This document shows positions 16,909 through 25,462 of a DNA stretch of 34,754 bases, piece by piece. Source of the stretch: Halanaerobium saccharolyticum (lineage in GTDB: Bacteria; Bacillota; Halanaerobiia; Halanaerobiales; Halanaerobiaceae); the NCBI RefSeq assembly GCF_003053565.1, contig NZ_QAXS01000033.1, positions 1 to 34,754 of the forward strand. The letters are read 5' to 3'. Every line of letters starts with the position of its first letter. The first letter of the stretch is position 1. The translations under genes and the position numbers were made by a program. The notes below the pieces were generated by a model. The model saw only the letters and a list, made by a program, of their open reading frames with translations, was not told the DNA's origin and searched no databases.

Positions 16909-18081
16909 ATGAATAATTACACTGATCAGATTACAGAAATTGAAAGTTTGGAAATTACAGCCTCAGACCCGGCAGAAATTAAGCTGCCTGAAAAAGTAAA
17001 AATTTATCTTGATGATAAATTCAGCTATCGTGGTGTCAGCTGGGAAGCTTTAAACTTAGATAAGCTAAAAACTGAAGGGGAAATATTGGTTAAAGGAAAG
17101 ATTAATCAGCTTAATTATCCGGAGCCGCTGGTAGAGCAGAGAGCTGATCCCTATATCTATCAGCACAGTGATGGCTACTATTATTTTACCGGTTCTTATC
17201 CTGATTATGATCGAATTGTTCTGCGGAGAGCCAAAAAGATAAGTGACTTAAAAGAGGCAGAAGAATATCTGCTCTGGGAAAAATATGATGAGGGAGAAAT
17301 GAGTAAACATATCTGGGCTCCAGAACTTCATTATATTGACGGTAAATGGTATATATATTATGCTGCCGGCAGAGAAGACGATGTCTGGGCTATCCGTCCC
17401 TATATTCTGGAATGTCAGGACGATAATCCACTTACAGGTAACTGGGTCGAAAAAGGTGAGATAAATATTGAGTTTGAGAGCTTCAGTCTTGATGCAACAA
17501 CTTTTGAACATCAGGGTAAAAGATATTTAATCTGGGCTCAAAAGGTTGCAGATGACACTATTTCTAATCTCTATATTGCAGAAATGGAAAACCCCTGGAC
17601 TATAAAAAAACAGCATTTACTTTCAGAACCCGAATATGACTGGGAACAAATTGGTTTTGATGTAAATGAAGGTCCGGCGGTAATCAAAAGAAATGGTAAA
17701 ATATTTGTTAGCTTTTCTGCCAGTGAAACAGGAGCACCTTACTGTATGGGGCTTTTAACTGCCGATCAAAACAGTGATCTACTGGACCGCAGTTCCTGGA
17801 CAAAGACTGAAAAACCTGTTTTAGAGACTTCAGAAGCTACATCTCTTTATGGCCCCGGTCATAATTCGTTTACCAAATCGGAGGATGGAGCTACAGATCT
17901 GCTGGTCTATCATGCCAGATCCTACGAAAAAATTGAGGGTAATCCACTTTATGATCCCAACCGCCACGGCAGAATTCAGGAAATCTTCTGGCAGGAAAAT
18001 GGAGAACCATACTTTGGCTACCCTGGTTTAAAGTTAGCTGCCAAAGTTGAGGCCACAGTAAAGATTAAATTAAAAAAATAA
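16909..18081 (+). CDS. GH43 arabinosidase-type enzyme with N-terminal Big_4-like domain
   Basis: This is the last gene of the arabinan operon, 390 residues. The start is ATG 16909 behind AGGTGGGG; the GTG at 16897 overlaps that site. Residues about 15-66 look like a bacterial Ig-like Big_4 domain (KVKIYLDDKFSYRGVSWEAL, then LDKLKTEGEILVKGK). GH43 follows with its acids Asp80 (RADPYIY), Asp195 (SLDATTF) and Glu254 (NEGPAV), the typical HIWAPELHYIDGKWYIYYAA, and the metal-site-like GPGHNSF. It probably removes arabinose from oligosaccharides as an exo-enzyme. It has no signal peptide, although Big_4 domains are mostly found on exported proteins. The gene is almost joined to the GH51 before it. 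Confidence 0.88.
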   Translation: MNNYTDQITEIESLEITASDPAEIKLPEKVKIYLDDKFSYRGVSWEALNLDKLKTEGEILVKGKINQLNYPEPLVEQRADPYIYQHSDGYYYFTGSYPDYDRIVLRRAKKISDLKEAEEYLLWEKYDEGEMSKHIWAPELHYIDGKWYIYYAAGREDDVWAIRPYILECQDDNPLTGNWVEKGEINIEFESFSLDATTFEHQGKRYLIWAQKVADDTISNLYIAEMENPWTIKKQHLLSEPEYDWEQIGFDVNEGPAVIKRNGKIFVSFSASETGAPYCMGLLTADQNSDLLDRSSWTKTEKPVLETSEATSLYGPGHNSFTKSEDGATDLLVYHARSYEKIEGNPLYDPNRHGRIQEIFWQENGEPYFGYPGLKLAAKVEATVKIKLKK

Positions 18082-18097
18082 GAATAAATTAATTATG

Positions 18098-18139
18098 GGA
18101 GTTTGTTCTAATAGAGCAGGCTCCTTGTTATTTTTCTTT
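18098..18139 (+). terminator. Intrinsic terminator of the arabinan operon
   Basis: A 12-bp stem, GGAGTTTGTTCT (18098-18109) with AGAGCAGGCTCC (18113-18124), including G-U pairs, has a three-base loop and is followed by a T-rich tail (18125-18139). It lies 16 bases after the last GH43 gene. Confidence 0.85.
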
Positions 18140-18200
18140 AAATGTATTATTATTGCATATAGAGAATAAGTAAGAAGTATAAAGAAGGGGTGAATAATTT

Positions 18201-19067
18201 ATGAAGTTTAGAAAACTTGGAAAAACAGGTTTAAATGTTTCTGAAATAAGTTTCGGCGGCATAATGTTAATGGATACACCTCAAAAAGAAGCAAAGCGGA
18301 TTGTAGAAACTGCAGTCAAGAAGGGGATTAACTTTTTTGATGTGGGACCCACTTACGGAAATGCTCAAAATATTCTGGGGCCGGCACTTAAGCCGTTTCG
18401 AGATAAAGTCTATCTGGCAAATAAAACTGAACCAGGTCAAACAAAGGATCAGGTAAGAAGAGATATGGAAGAATCACTGAAACTGCTGGACACTGACTAT
18501 TTTGATCTCTACCAGCTGCACGAGGTTACAGATGAGGATGCTTTAAACAGCGCTCTGGGAGAAGGGGGAGCACTGGAGGCAATCATCGAAGCAGAAGAAG
18601 AGGGTTTAGTTAAAAATATTGGATTTTCCGCTCATAAAGAATGGGCAGCCCTAAAATTAATAAAAAGTTACGATTTTGATACAGTGATGTTTCCGATCAA
18701 CTGGAACTACTGGTTTAATTACAATCAGGGTCCTGAAGTAATTAAAAAGGCCAGAGAAAAAGAGATGGGCATCATTGCAATCAAAGCTCTGGCACAGCGA
18801 CAGTGGCAGGATGGGCGTCAGAATAATTATAATACCTGGTATAAACCGATTTATGATAATGACCGCCTGGCTGAACTGGCACTTAAGTTTACCCTGTCTC
18901 AGGATGTAGATACAGCTGTCAGCCCTGGTGATAACCGGATGCTTGATCTTGCTTTAGATATCTATGAAGAGAATGACGAAGACTTAAAAATTTCCGAAGC
19001 AGAATTAGAAGAATTAAAAGGCTTTTTAGAAAGTCACGGCGGTAAATTATATCCAATTCCAAAGTAA
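18201..19067 (+). CDS. Aldo/keto reductase family oxidoreductase
   Basis: This is a cytoplasmic NAD(P)H-dependent carbonyl reductase of the AKR fold, 288 residues. The catalytic tetrad is visible: Asp47 (FFDVGPTYG), Tyr52, Lys75 (YLANKTEP) and His107 (YQLHEV). The N-terminal MKFRKLGKTGLNVSEISFGG is typical. The cofactor-binding end (ALAQRQW ... VSPGD) is shortened relative to AKRs that read RGT/SNF, so its substrate is uncertain. It follows the operon terminator and has AAGGGGTG before its ATG. Its nearness to sugar genes suggests a sugar aldehyde or alcohol as substrate, but this is only context. Confidence 0.88.
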   Translation: MKFRKLGKTGLNVSEISFGGIMLMDTPQKEAKRIVETAVKKGINFFDVGPTYGNAQNILGPALKPFRDKVYLANKTEPGQTKDQVRRDMEESLKLLDTDYFDLYQLHEVTDEDALNSALGEGGALEAIIEAEEEGLVKNIGFSAHKEWAALKLIKSYDFDTVMFPINWNYWFNYNQGPEVIKKAREKEMGIIAIKALAQRQWQDGRQNNYNTWYKPIYDNDRLAELALKFTLSQDVDTAVSPGDNRMLDLALDIYEENDEDLKISEAELEELKGFLESHGGKLYPIPK

Positions 19068-19115
19068 AATAATAACTTTAACTATAATTAAATCTGACAG
19101 GTAAATATACTTAAG

Positions 19116-19170
19116 ATACCGTTCTTTAAAAATAACAGTTAAAAAGCTGTTTAAGTTTAAAGAACGGTAT
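19116..19170. terminator. Bidirectional terminator between convergent genes
   Basis: A perfect 15-bp stem (19116-19130 with 19156-19170) encloses a 25-base loop with a smaller AACAG/CTGTT pair. The stem ends in A/T-rich runs on both sides. It sits between the aldo/keto reductase and the facing AAA+ ATPase gene and could stop transcription from both. Confidence 0.75.
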
Positions 19171-19207
19171 TTGATTTTGAGCTTAATTTTTTTATTTTTA
19201 AATTCTG

Positions 19208-20479
19208 CTATTTTTGCCAGTGCATTTCTTTTTTTAGCTGATCTATAAACTGGCGAGCTGTGCGCCCTGAGCGGCCATTATTCCATTTGCTCCACTGGAG
19301 AGCACGTTTTTCCAGCTCACTATTTTTAAGTTTGAGATCTGCCTGGGCAGCCAGCTTTCTTACTATCTTTAGATAATCAGCCTGAGAGGGGTTGCTGAAC
19401 ATTAAGGTCAGACCGAATCTTTCGGAAAGTGATAATTTTTCATTTAAAATGTCATTTTCATGAACTTCAGATTCCCGGTCCTGCCACTTTTCTCTGACCA
19501 GATGTCTGCGGTTGCTGGTGGCATAGAAGAGGACATTATCCGGTCGGGATTCAATACCGCCTTCCATAACTGCTTTTAGGTATTTATATTCAGTTTCAAA
19601 TTCTTCGAAAGAAAGATCATCCATAAAAATAATAAAATGAAGGCCGCGCTCGTTTAAGTATTCAAGAATAGCAGGTAATTCCTTGATCTGGGAGCTGCTG
19701 ATTTCTATTAATCGCAGTCCCTGCTGATAAAACTTATTTACTAAAGCCTTGACTGAAGATGACTTTCCCGTCCCACTGTCTCCATAGAGGAGGACATTAT
19801 GAGCCTGAAATCCATTTAAAAAACTCTCAGTATTTTCTATCAGTTTTTTTTGCGTGTTCTGATAGGAAATTAAATTAGCAAAAGTTATTGAATCAGGGTT
19901 GTTAACCCGGCTTAATTTGTTATTCTGCCAGTAAAAAGCTCTGCTCTCATTTAATATCGAGGCACCGTGCTGATAGTAGAAATCCAGCAGAGCTTCCAGA
20001 TTGTCTTCATGATTAGAGCTGGCAAAAAGCGGCTGAAATAAACCTTCTTTTTCTAAATCAAGTTCAGAATCTGCAAGCTTAAAATCGCTTAGATGCACAA
20101 ATTCTTTTAAACCAGCAGCTGAAGCTAAGTCACTAAAAGAAAAAGCAAATAATTTATTGATAATTTTGAGATCATTAGCTGCCAGTCTATATAAGCTGGA
20201 ATCTTCTGTGATTTCACCTTTTTCAGCCTTTAAACTAAAAATATTTTCGGAAGCAGTAATTATTTTTTTGAGATAATTATGCCAGATATCACCCTGCAGG
20301 CCTTCTCTAATACTTAAATCAATCAGTTGATAGATTAAATCAGTCAGGATTTGCTCTGAGTTATTTTCATTATTTAAACTCTCTTTTAAATTGAGAATTA
20401 AACTGTTAGTTTTGATTTCCTGAAATAAAATGAGTTTTTCGCAATTCTTTAAAGCACTTCTTATTTGTGTATAATCCAA
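19208..20479 (-). CDS. DUF815-type AAA+ ATPase
   Basis: This 423-residue cytoplasmic protein belongs to a widespread but poorly characterised ATPase family. Residues 1-200 are helical and divergent. The AAA+ module follows with Walker A GDSGTGKS at about 233-240, Walker B FIIFMDDLS at 282-290, a sensor-1-like YATSNRRHLV at 319-328, and LSERFGLTLMFSNP with an arginine finger-type region near 350. The C-terminus ends in a helical lid (RSGRTARQFIDQL). It starts at TTG 20479 with GGGGTG seven bases upstream. It is transcribed alone, away from the alpha-glucosidase operon. Function in the cell is unknown. Confidence 0.85.
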   Translation of the reverse strand: MDYTQIRSALKNCEKLILFQEIKTNSLILNLKESLNNENNSEQILTDLIYQLIDLSIREGLQGDIWHNYLKKIITASENIFSLKAEKGEITEDSSLYRLAANDLKIINKLFAFSFSDLASAAGLKEFVHLSDFKLADSELDLEKEGLFQPLFASSNHEDNLEALLDFYYQHGASILNESRAFYWQNNKLSRVNNPDSITFANLISYQNTQKKLIENTESFLNGFQAHNVLLYGDSGTGKSSSVKALVNKFYQQGLRLIEISSSQIKELPAILEYLNERGLHFIIFMDDLSFEEFETEYKYLKAVMEGGIESRPDNVLFYATSNRRHLVREKWQDRESEVHENDILNEKLSLSERFGLTLMFSNPSQADYLKIVRKLAAQADLKLKNSELEKRALQWSKWNNGRSGRTARQFIDQLKKEMHWQK

Positions 20480-20520
20480 ATTATTTCACCCCTATTTGTA
20501 TTATCCTTATATTAATAGTT

Positions 20521-20549
20521 ATTATATCAGATCTGACATAATTTTTACA
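20521..20549 (-). promoter_or_regulatory. Promoter of the AAA+ ATPase with a palindrome in the spacer
   Basis: On the minus strand TGTAAA (20549-20544) and TATAAT (20526-20521) are 17 bases apart. Directly before the -10 box lies the perfect palindrome TCAGATCTGA (20527-20536), placed where a repressor would block the polymerase. Confidence 0.5.
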
Positions 20550-20660
20550 TATTAGCTAAAAAAATTCTAAAAAACCCTTGCAAAAAGATTAAAAATATAT
20601 TAACATTGAATTAACAAACAAATTGAGAATAAATAAAAACAATATTTTTTTGTCGAAATG

Positions 20661-20676
20661 TGCAAACGATTGCGCA
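20661..20676. promoter_or_regulatory. LacI-family operator upstream of the alpha-glucosidase operon
   Basis: GCAAACGATTGC (20662-20673) has the central CG and the GCAA...TTGC arms typical of LacI/GalR/MalR operators; only the two bases beside the centre break symmetry. A TATAGT at 20689-20694 lies just downstream, so a bound repressor would overlap the promoter region. The LacI regulator at 26462, the last gene of the cluster, is the likely binder. Confidence 0.7.
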
Positions 20677-20722
20677 ATAACTTTTAATTATAGTAAGCTA
20701 AAGTTTGAGAGGGGTTATGTTG

Positions 20723-23131
20723 ATGGATAATAGTGAAGCTCTACTTCAGGGCAAAAGCAGAGATGATAGCAGTGATTATCATAAGCTGCAGGGTGTTCTA
20801 AATTATGAAATTAAGTCCAATCAAGTTTTATTTGATTTTGAACATGCCAGTTTAACAATAGAATTTTTAAGAGCTGATATTTTTAGATTGATTATGGCTC
20901 ATTCCAATCAGCCTGTAAATTACAATACAACTGAAGCTGTGATTGAACATAGTCTAAGCTGTGATAATTTTGAAGTTGAAGAAAATAAAGAAAATATTAT
21001 CATTAAAACTGAAGCACTCAGGCTTGAAGTTAGAAAAGATAAATTTCTGCTCAGTGTCTTTGATCAGAAGGGTAATCTAATCCATCAGGATCACAGTGAT
21101 TACGCCCTGGGCTGGAAAAAGCAGAAAGTTAGAGCCTGGAAATCTTTTGAGAACAGCGAAAGATTTTATGGTCTGGGAGAAAAGACAGGCTGGCTTGATA
21201 AAAAGGGTAGACGTTATGAAATGTGGAACCATGATACTTTTGTTCCTCATGTTGACGATACTGACCCCTTATATCAGTCAATCCCATTTTTGATTTCCTA
21301 CAGTCCTGAAAACAGTTATGGTATTTATTTTGATAATTCATATAAAAGCTTTTTTGATCTGGGCAGTGAAGGACAGGATTACTATTCTTTCTGGGCTGAA
21401 GGTGGAGATTTAGACTACTATTTCTTTAACGGACCATCTCTGAAAGAAGTAGTTCAAAAATATTCAAAAATAACTGGCACTATGCCCTTACCACCAAAAT
21501 GGTCCCTCGGCTACCACCAGTCCCGCTACAGCTATTATCCACAGGCTGAAGTGGATGAGCTGGTAAAAACATTTAGGGATAAAGAAATCCCCTGTGATGC
21601 CTTCCATTTTGATATTCATTATATGGACGAATATAAGATTTATACCTGGGATGAAGACAGCTTTCCTGATCCTGAGGCAATGTTTAAAAATATGGCCGAA
21701 AATGGAATTAAGGGCGTTACAATTATTGATCCCGGGGTGAAAAGAGACCCAGAATATAAACTTTATCAGGAAGGTATGGAAAATGATTATTTCTGTAAAT
21801 ATCTTGATGGTAAAGTCTTTATAGATAAAGTCTGGCCGGGCAACTGCGCTTTCCCCGATTTCACCCAGTCAAAGGTAAGAGACTGGTGGGCCGGACTGCA
21901 GAAAGATTATGTAGAGCTTGGAGTTAAGGGTATCTGGAATGACATGAATGAACCGGCTGCCTTTAATGAAACAGACACCATGGATGTTAATGTAATGCAT
22001 CAAAATGATGGTGATCCTGGAACTCACCGCAGGTTCCACAATTTATATGGGTTTTTAGAAGATAAGGCTACTTTTGAAGGCTTAAAGGAAAGTCTTGCCA
22101 ATGAAAGACCTTTTGTGCTGACCAGAGCCGGCTTTGCTGGTATTCAGAGATATTCTGCTGTTTGGACAGGAGATAACCGCAGTTTCTGGGATCATATAAA
22201 AGTTGCGATGCCGATGCTGATGAATCTTGGTCTGTCAGGTGTCAGCTTCTGCGGAACAGATGTTGGTGGTTTTACCGGCAACAGTAATGGTGAGCTTCTA
22301 ACCCGCTGGACTCAGATGGGAGCCTTTGTTCCTTTCTTTAGAAACCACTGTGAGGTTAGGGCAATTTCTCAGGAGCCGTGGTCTTTTGGAGAGAAATATG
22401 AAAAGATAATAAAAAAATATATTGAGCTGAGGTATAAATTTATCACTCATCTTTATAATCTTTTCTATCAGGCTTCTCAAACAGGTATCCCTGTTATGAG
22501 GCCGCTAATTATGGAATTCCCGGAAGATAAAAAATGCGAAAATTTATCTGATCAGTTTATGATTGGTGAGAGTTTAATGGCTGCTCCGGTTTACCAGCCG
22601 GATCAGGATAAAAGAATGCTCTACCTGCCGGAAGGAAAATGGATTGATTTCTGGACAAATGAAATCTATCAGGGCGGAGAGCATATAATAGTTGACGCAC
22701 CATTAGATACTCTACCACTTTTTGTTAGAGCGGGAAGAATTATTCCGCTTAATCAGAAGTTAAATTATGTAGATGAAAAAGAGATTGAGACTCTAGAATT
22801 AAATGTATTTTTAACTGAAGATAATAATCTGGGAACTTACAGTCTTTATGATGATGATGGTATTTCCTACAACTATCAGAATGGGGTTTACAATCTAACT
22901 GAGTTTAACTATCAGTATACTGACAATCAGATAATTTTTAATATAGAAAAAAAAGAAGAAAACTATCAGCAGGAATTTAAAGATTATAAGTTGGTTTTCA
23001 ATAATTTAAATAAGGATCCTCAAACAATTTATGTTGATGGTAATGAACTAAGTGAGTTTTCTTACTCTGATAACACACTGGAATTTGAAGTTCCAGTTGT
23101 TATAAATAAAATTACCATAGAATTAAGTTAA
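20723..23131 (+). CDS. Alpha-glucosidase, GH31
   Basis: This is a cytoplasmic retaining alpha-glucosidase of 802 residues with no signal peptide. The nucleophile Asp (about 407) lies in GIWNDMNEPAAF and the acid/base Asp (about 484) in WTGDNRSFWDH. The N-terminal beta-sandwich contains ERFYGLGEKTGWLDKKGRRY (about 147-166), and HQSRYSYYP opens the barrel. The WNDMNEP form is that of alpha-glucosidases, whereas alpha-xylosidases usually have KTDFGE. The frame is open from 20705, but GAGAGGGG at 20707-20714 lies inside that extension, so ATG 20723, eight bases later, is chosen. It heads the operon with the MalEFG-like importer and LacI regulator. Confidence 0.94.
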   Translation: MDNSEALLQGKSRDDSSDYHKLQGVLNYEIKSNQVLFDFEHASLTIEFLRADIFRLIMAHSNQPVNYNTTEAVIEHSLSCDNFEVEENKENIIIKTEALRLEVRKDKFLLSVFDQKGNLIHQDHSDYALGWKKQKVRAWKSFENSERFYGLGEKTGWLDKKGRRYEMWNHDTFVPHVDDTDPLYQSIPFLISYSPENSYGIYFDNSYKSFFDLGSEGQDYYSFWAEGGDLDYYFFNGPSLKEVVQKYSKITGTMPLPPKWSLGYHQSRYSYYPQAEVDELVKTFRDKEIPCDAFHFDIHYMDEYKIYTWDEDSFPDPEAMFKNMAENGIKGVTIIDPGVKRDPEYKLYQEGMENDYFCKYLDGKVFIDKVWPGNCAFPDFTQSKVRDWWAGLQKDYVELGVKGIWNDMNEPAAFNETDTMDVNVMHQNDGDPGTHRRFHNLYGFLEDKATFEGLKESLANERPFVLTRAGFAGIQRYSAVWTGDNRSFWDHIKVAMPMLMNLGLSGVSFCGTDVGGFTGNSNGELLTRWTQMGAFVPFFRNHCEVRAISQEPWSFGEKYEKIIKKYIELRYKFITHLYNLFYQASQTGIPVMRPLIMEFPEDKKCENLSDQFMIGESLMAAPVYQPDQDKRMLYLPEGKWIDFWTNEIYQGGEHIIVDAPLDTLPLFVRAGRIIPLNQKLNYVDEKEIETLELNVFLTEDNNLGTYSLYDDDGISYNYQNGVYNLTEFNYQYTDNQIIFNIEKKEENYQQEFKDYKLVFNNLNKDPQTIYVDGNELSEFSYSDNTLEFEVPVVINKITIELS

Positions 23132-23161
23132 GACACAACAAATTAAAAGGAGGAATTTTTA

Positions 23162-24436
23162 ATGAGAAAGTCAATTATCACAGTTTCAATCTTAGTTTTA
23201 GCTTTATCCCTTATCTTTTCTGTAGGTGCTGCTGCTCAGCAGGATCTGGACAAAAAAGAAATTACTGAAGAGGTAACCCTTAAGCTCTGGGAAGCTGACG
23301 AAGAAAGAATCGATACTGAGATTTTAGATCCATTGATTGAAAGATTTGAAAGAAAATATACTAATGTTACTGTAGAAAGAACTCATGCAGGTAGTGTTGA
23401 GGATTTAAGACAGAACACTCAAACTGCTTATATGGGTGGTCAGGGACCTGATCTTGTATTAAGTCCTTTTGATCATATTGGTCCATTTTCTATTATGGGA
23501 CTTGCTCAGCCATTAGATGAGCTGATGAGTCAGGATATGAAAGATAAATATATCGATGCTGCTCTGCCTGGTATGAGCTTACACGGAGAAACTTATGGTG
23601 TACCAGTAACTATGGGTAATCATCTGATGTTAATGTATAATAAGAATATTGTTGACGAAGCTCCTGAGACCTGGTCTGAATTAATTGAAGTTGCCAAGGC
23701 AAATACAGTTGATGAAGATGGTGACGGCCTGGTTGACAAGTATGGTTTAGCATATAACTTAAATGAGCCATTCTGGTGGGCTGCTTTCCACGGTGGTTTT
23801 GACGGCTGGGTATTTGATGAAGAATATAACCCTACTTTAAATACTGAAGCTACTGTAGATGCACTGCAGTTTGTTTATGATCTTAAATTTGAGCATGAAA
23901 TCGTACCAAAAGAATCTGATTATGATCTGATGGACAGCCTGTTTAAAGAAGGTAATGTTGCCTTTATTATTAATGGAGACTGGTCAATAGAAGGTTATAA
24001 GAATGCTGAAAACATCGACCTTGGGGTTGCTCCAATTCCTAGATTCGAAAAAACCGGTAAGTATGGTCAGCCAATGACAAGTGGTAAAGGATTTATTATG
24101 CTGACTGAATTACCTGAGCAGAAACAGATTGCTGCAATTAAATTTATTGATTTCATGACCAGTACTGCAGCTCAGGAACTTTATGTAGATAATAACTTCC
24201 TGCCAAGTAATGATCAGGCTTATGGTTTACCACAAATTCAGAATGATCCAGTTATGAAAGGATCAGCTGAACAGTTAAGAAACGGTAAAGCTATGCCTGT
24301 TGTACCAGAAATGAGAGGTGTCTGGGATGCTGTAAGACCTGCTTTACAGAGTGTTATGAGTGATGACTTAACTCCTGAAGCAGCTGCAGAACAGATGCAG
24401 AAAGAAGCTGAAGAAAATATTAAGAGTATGCAGTAA
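23162..24436 (+). CDS. Family-1 extracellular sugar-binding protein (MalE-like)
   Basis: This periplasmic binding protein of 424 residues belongs to the MalFG-type importer that follows. It has a signal peptide (MRKSIITVSILVLALSLIFS, cut after AAA near residue 25) without a lipobox Cys. SBP_bac_1 features are VTLKLWEADEE at the start of the first lobe, GGQGPDLVLSPFDHIGPF (about 97-114), YGVPVTMGNHLMLMYNKNIV (about 142-161), and FKEGNVAFIINGDW near 262. DEDGDGLVDKYG (about 187) is a calcium-loop-like segment common in such proteins. An AAAGGAGG precedes the ATG. With GH31 upstream, an alpha-glucoside such as a malto- or isomalto-oligosaccharide is the probable ligand; this is inferred. Confidence 0.94.
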   Translation: MRKSIITVSILVLALSLIFSVGAAAQQDLDKKEITEEVTLKLWEADEERIDTEILDPLIERFERKYTNVTVERTHAGSVEDLRQNTQTAYMGGQGPDLVLSPFDHIGPFSIMGLAQPLDELMSQDMKDKYIDAALPGMSLHGETYGVPVTMGNHLMLMYNKNIVDEAPETWSELIEVAKANTVDEDGDGLVDKYGLAYNLNEPFWWAAFHGGFDGWVFDEEYNPTLNTEATVDALQFVYDLKFEHEIVPKESDYDLMDSLFKEGNVAFIINGDWSIEGYKNAENIDLGVAPIPRFEKTGKYGQPMTSGKGFIMLTELPEQKQIAAIKFIDFMTSTAAQELYVDNNFLPSNDQAYGLPQIQNDPVMKGSAEQLRNGKAMPVVPEMRGVWDAVRPALQSVMSDDLTPEAAAEQMQKEAEENIKSMQ

Positions 24437-24453
24437 AGAATTAATTTAAAACT

Positions 24454-24487
24454 AAAAAGAGGGGTTAAACCCCTCTTTTTCTTTTTT
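24454..24487 (+). terminator. Intrinsic terminator between binding protein and permease
   Basis: AAAAAGAGGGG (24454-24464) pairs perfectly with CCCCTCTTTTT (24470-24480) around a five-base loop, and the T-tract runs to 24487. It is a full terminator by sequence, yet the permease genes follow directly with no new promoter visible, so some read-through is expected. Confidence 0.88.
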
Positions 24488-24506
24488 GAAAAAGGGAGGT
24501 AATTAA

Positions 24507-25448
24507 ATGAGTCAACCTGGTGAAAACTTAAGGTTTACATCAGCCTTATCAAATTTTTCGCTCAAAGATTTTTGGAGAGAACATAAATTTTCTTATATGA
24601 TGCTTTTACCAGCTTTTATAGTTGTACTGTTTGTTGTAATTTATCCATTCTTTTATAATTTTAGATTAGCCTTTTCTAACCTTAATATGTATAATATGAG
24701 GCAGTTCATTCAAAATGATGAGCTAACCTATGTTGGAATTCAAAACTTTATTCAAATAGTACAGGAAAGTTCTTTTTGGATTATTCTTTTAAGAACAGTC
24801 GCCTGGACGGTTATTAATGTTGTAGCTCATGTAGGGTTTGGAATCTTTTATGCTATTATACTTGATCGAGATATAATGTTTAAATCTATTTATAGAACTT
24901 TATTAGTAATACCCTGGGCCATTCCCCAGTATATAGTAGTCTTAATCTGGAAGGGGATGTTTAACTTCCGCTATGGTGCTGTAAATTTACTCTTAAGAAA
25001 AATTGGAGTGCCTGGAGTTGCCTGGTTAAGTCAAGCCAGTACAGGTTTTAGTGCAGCTTTGATAGTAAATATCTGGCTGGGGATTCCTTTCATGATGATG
25101 ATTGCCTTAGGTGGATTGCAGAGTATTGATCCTAACTTTTATGAGGCTGCAGAAATTGATGGAGCCAGCAACTGGCAGCAGATTAAACATATTACACTGC
25201 CGCTTTTAAAACCGGTTATGTTACCTGCTGTAATCTTAGGTGTTGTCTGGACATTTAATAATCTGAGAGTAATTTATCTATTGACACAAAATACTCTAAC
25301 CAACAAAATAGATATTTTAGTTACCCATGTCTATCGTTCTGCATTTGAATTTTACCGCTATGGTTATGCTGCAGCATTTTCACTGATTATTTTTGTTATT
25401 TTACTGGTCTGGGCAATTAGCTTTATCGACTATATCAATGCAGATTAA
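24507..25448 (+). CDS. Sugar ABC transporter permease, MalF type
   Basis: This inner-membrane subunit has 313 residues and six predicted helices; the first follows a cytoplasmic tail (KDFWREHKFSYMMLLPAFIV). The family start ...LLPAFIVVLFVVIYPFFYNF is clear, and the EAA coupling loop EAAEIDGASNWQQIKHITLP lies near 212-231. GAAATGAG start is preceded by GGGAGG. It forms a heterodimer with the permease 14 bases downstream. No ATPase gene accompanies the pair in this cluster, so a shared MsmX/UgpC-like ATPase encoded elsewhere must power it. Confidence 0.93.
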   Translation: MSQPGENLRFTSALSNFSLKDFWREHKFSYMMLLPAFIVVLFVVIYPFFYNFRLAFSNLNMYNMRQFIQNDELTYVGIQNFIQIVQESSFWIILLRTVAWTVINVVAHVGFGIFYAIILDRDIMFKSIYRTLLVIPWAIPQYIVVLIWKGMFNFRYGAVNLLLRKIGVPGVAWLSQASTGFSAALIVNIWLGIPFMMMIALGGLQSIDPNFYEAAEIDGASNWQQIKHITLPLLKPVMLPAVILGVVWTFNNLRVIYLLTQNTLTNKIDILVTHVYRSAFEFYRYGYAAAFSLIIFVILLVWAISFIDYINAD

Positions 25449-25462
25449 AAGGAGGTTATTAA

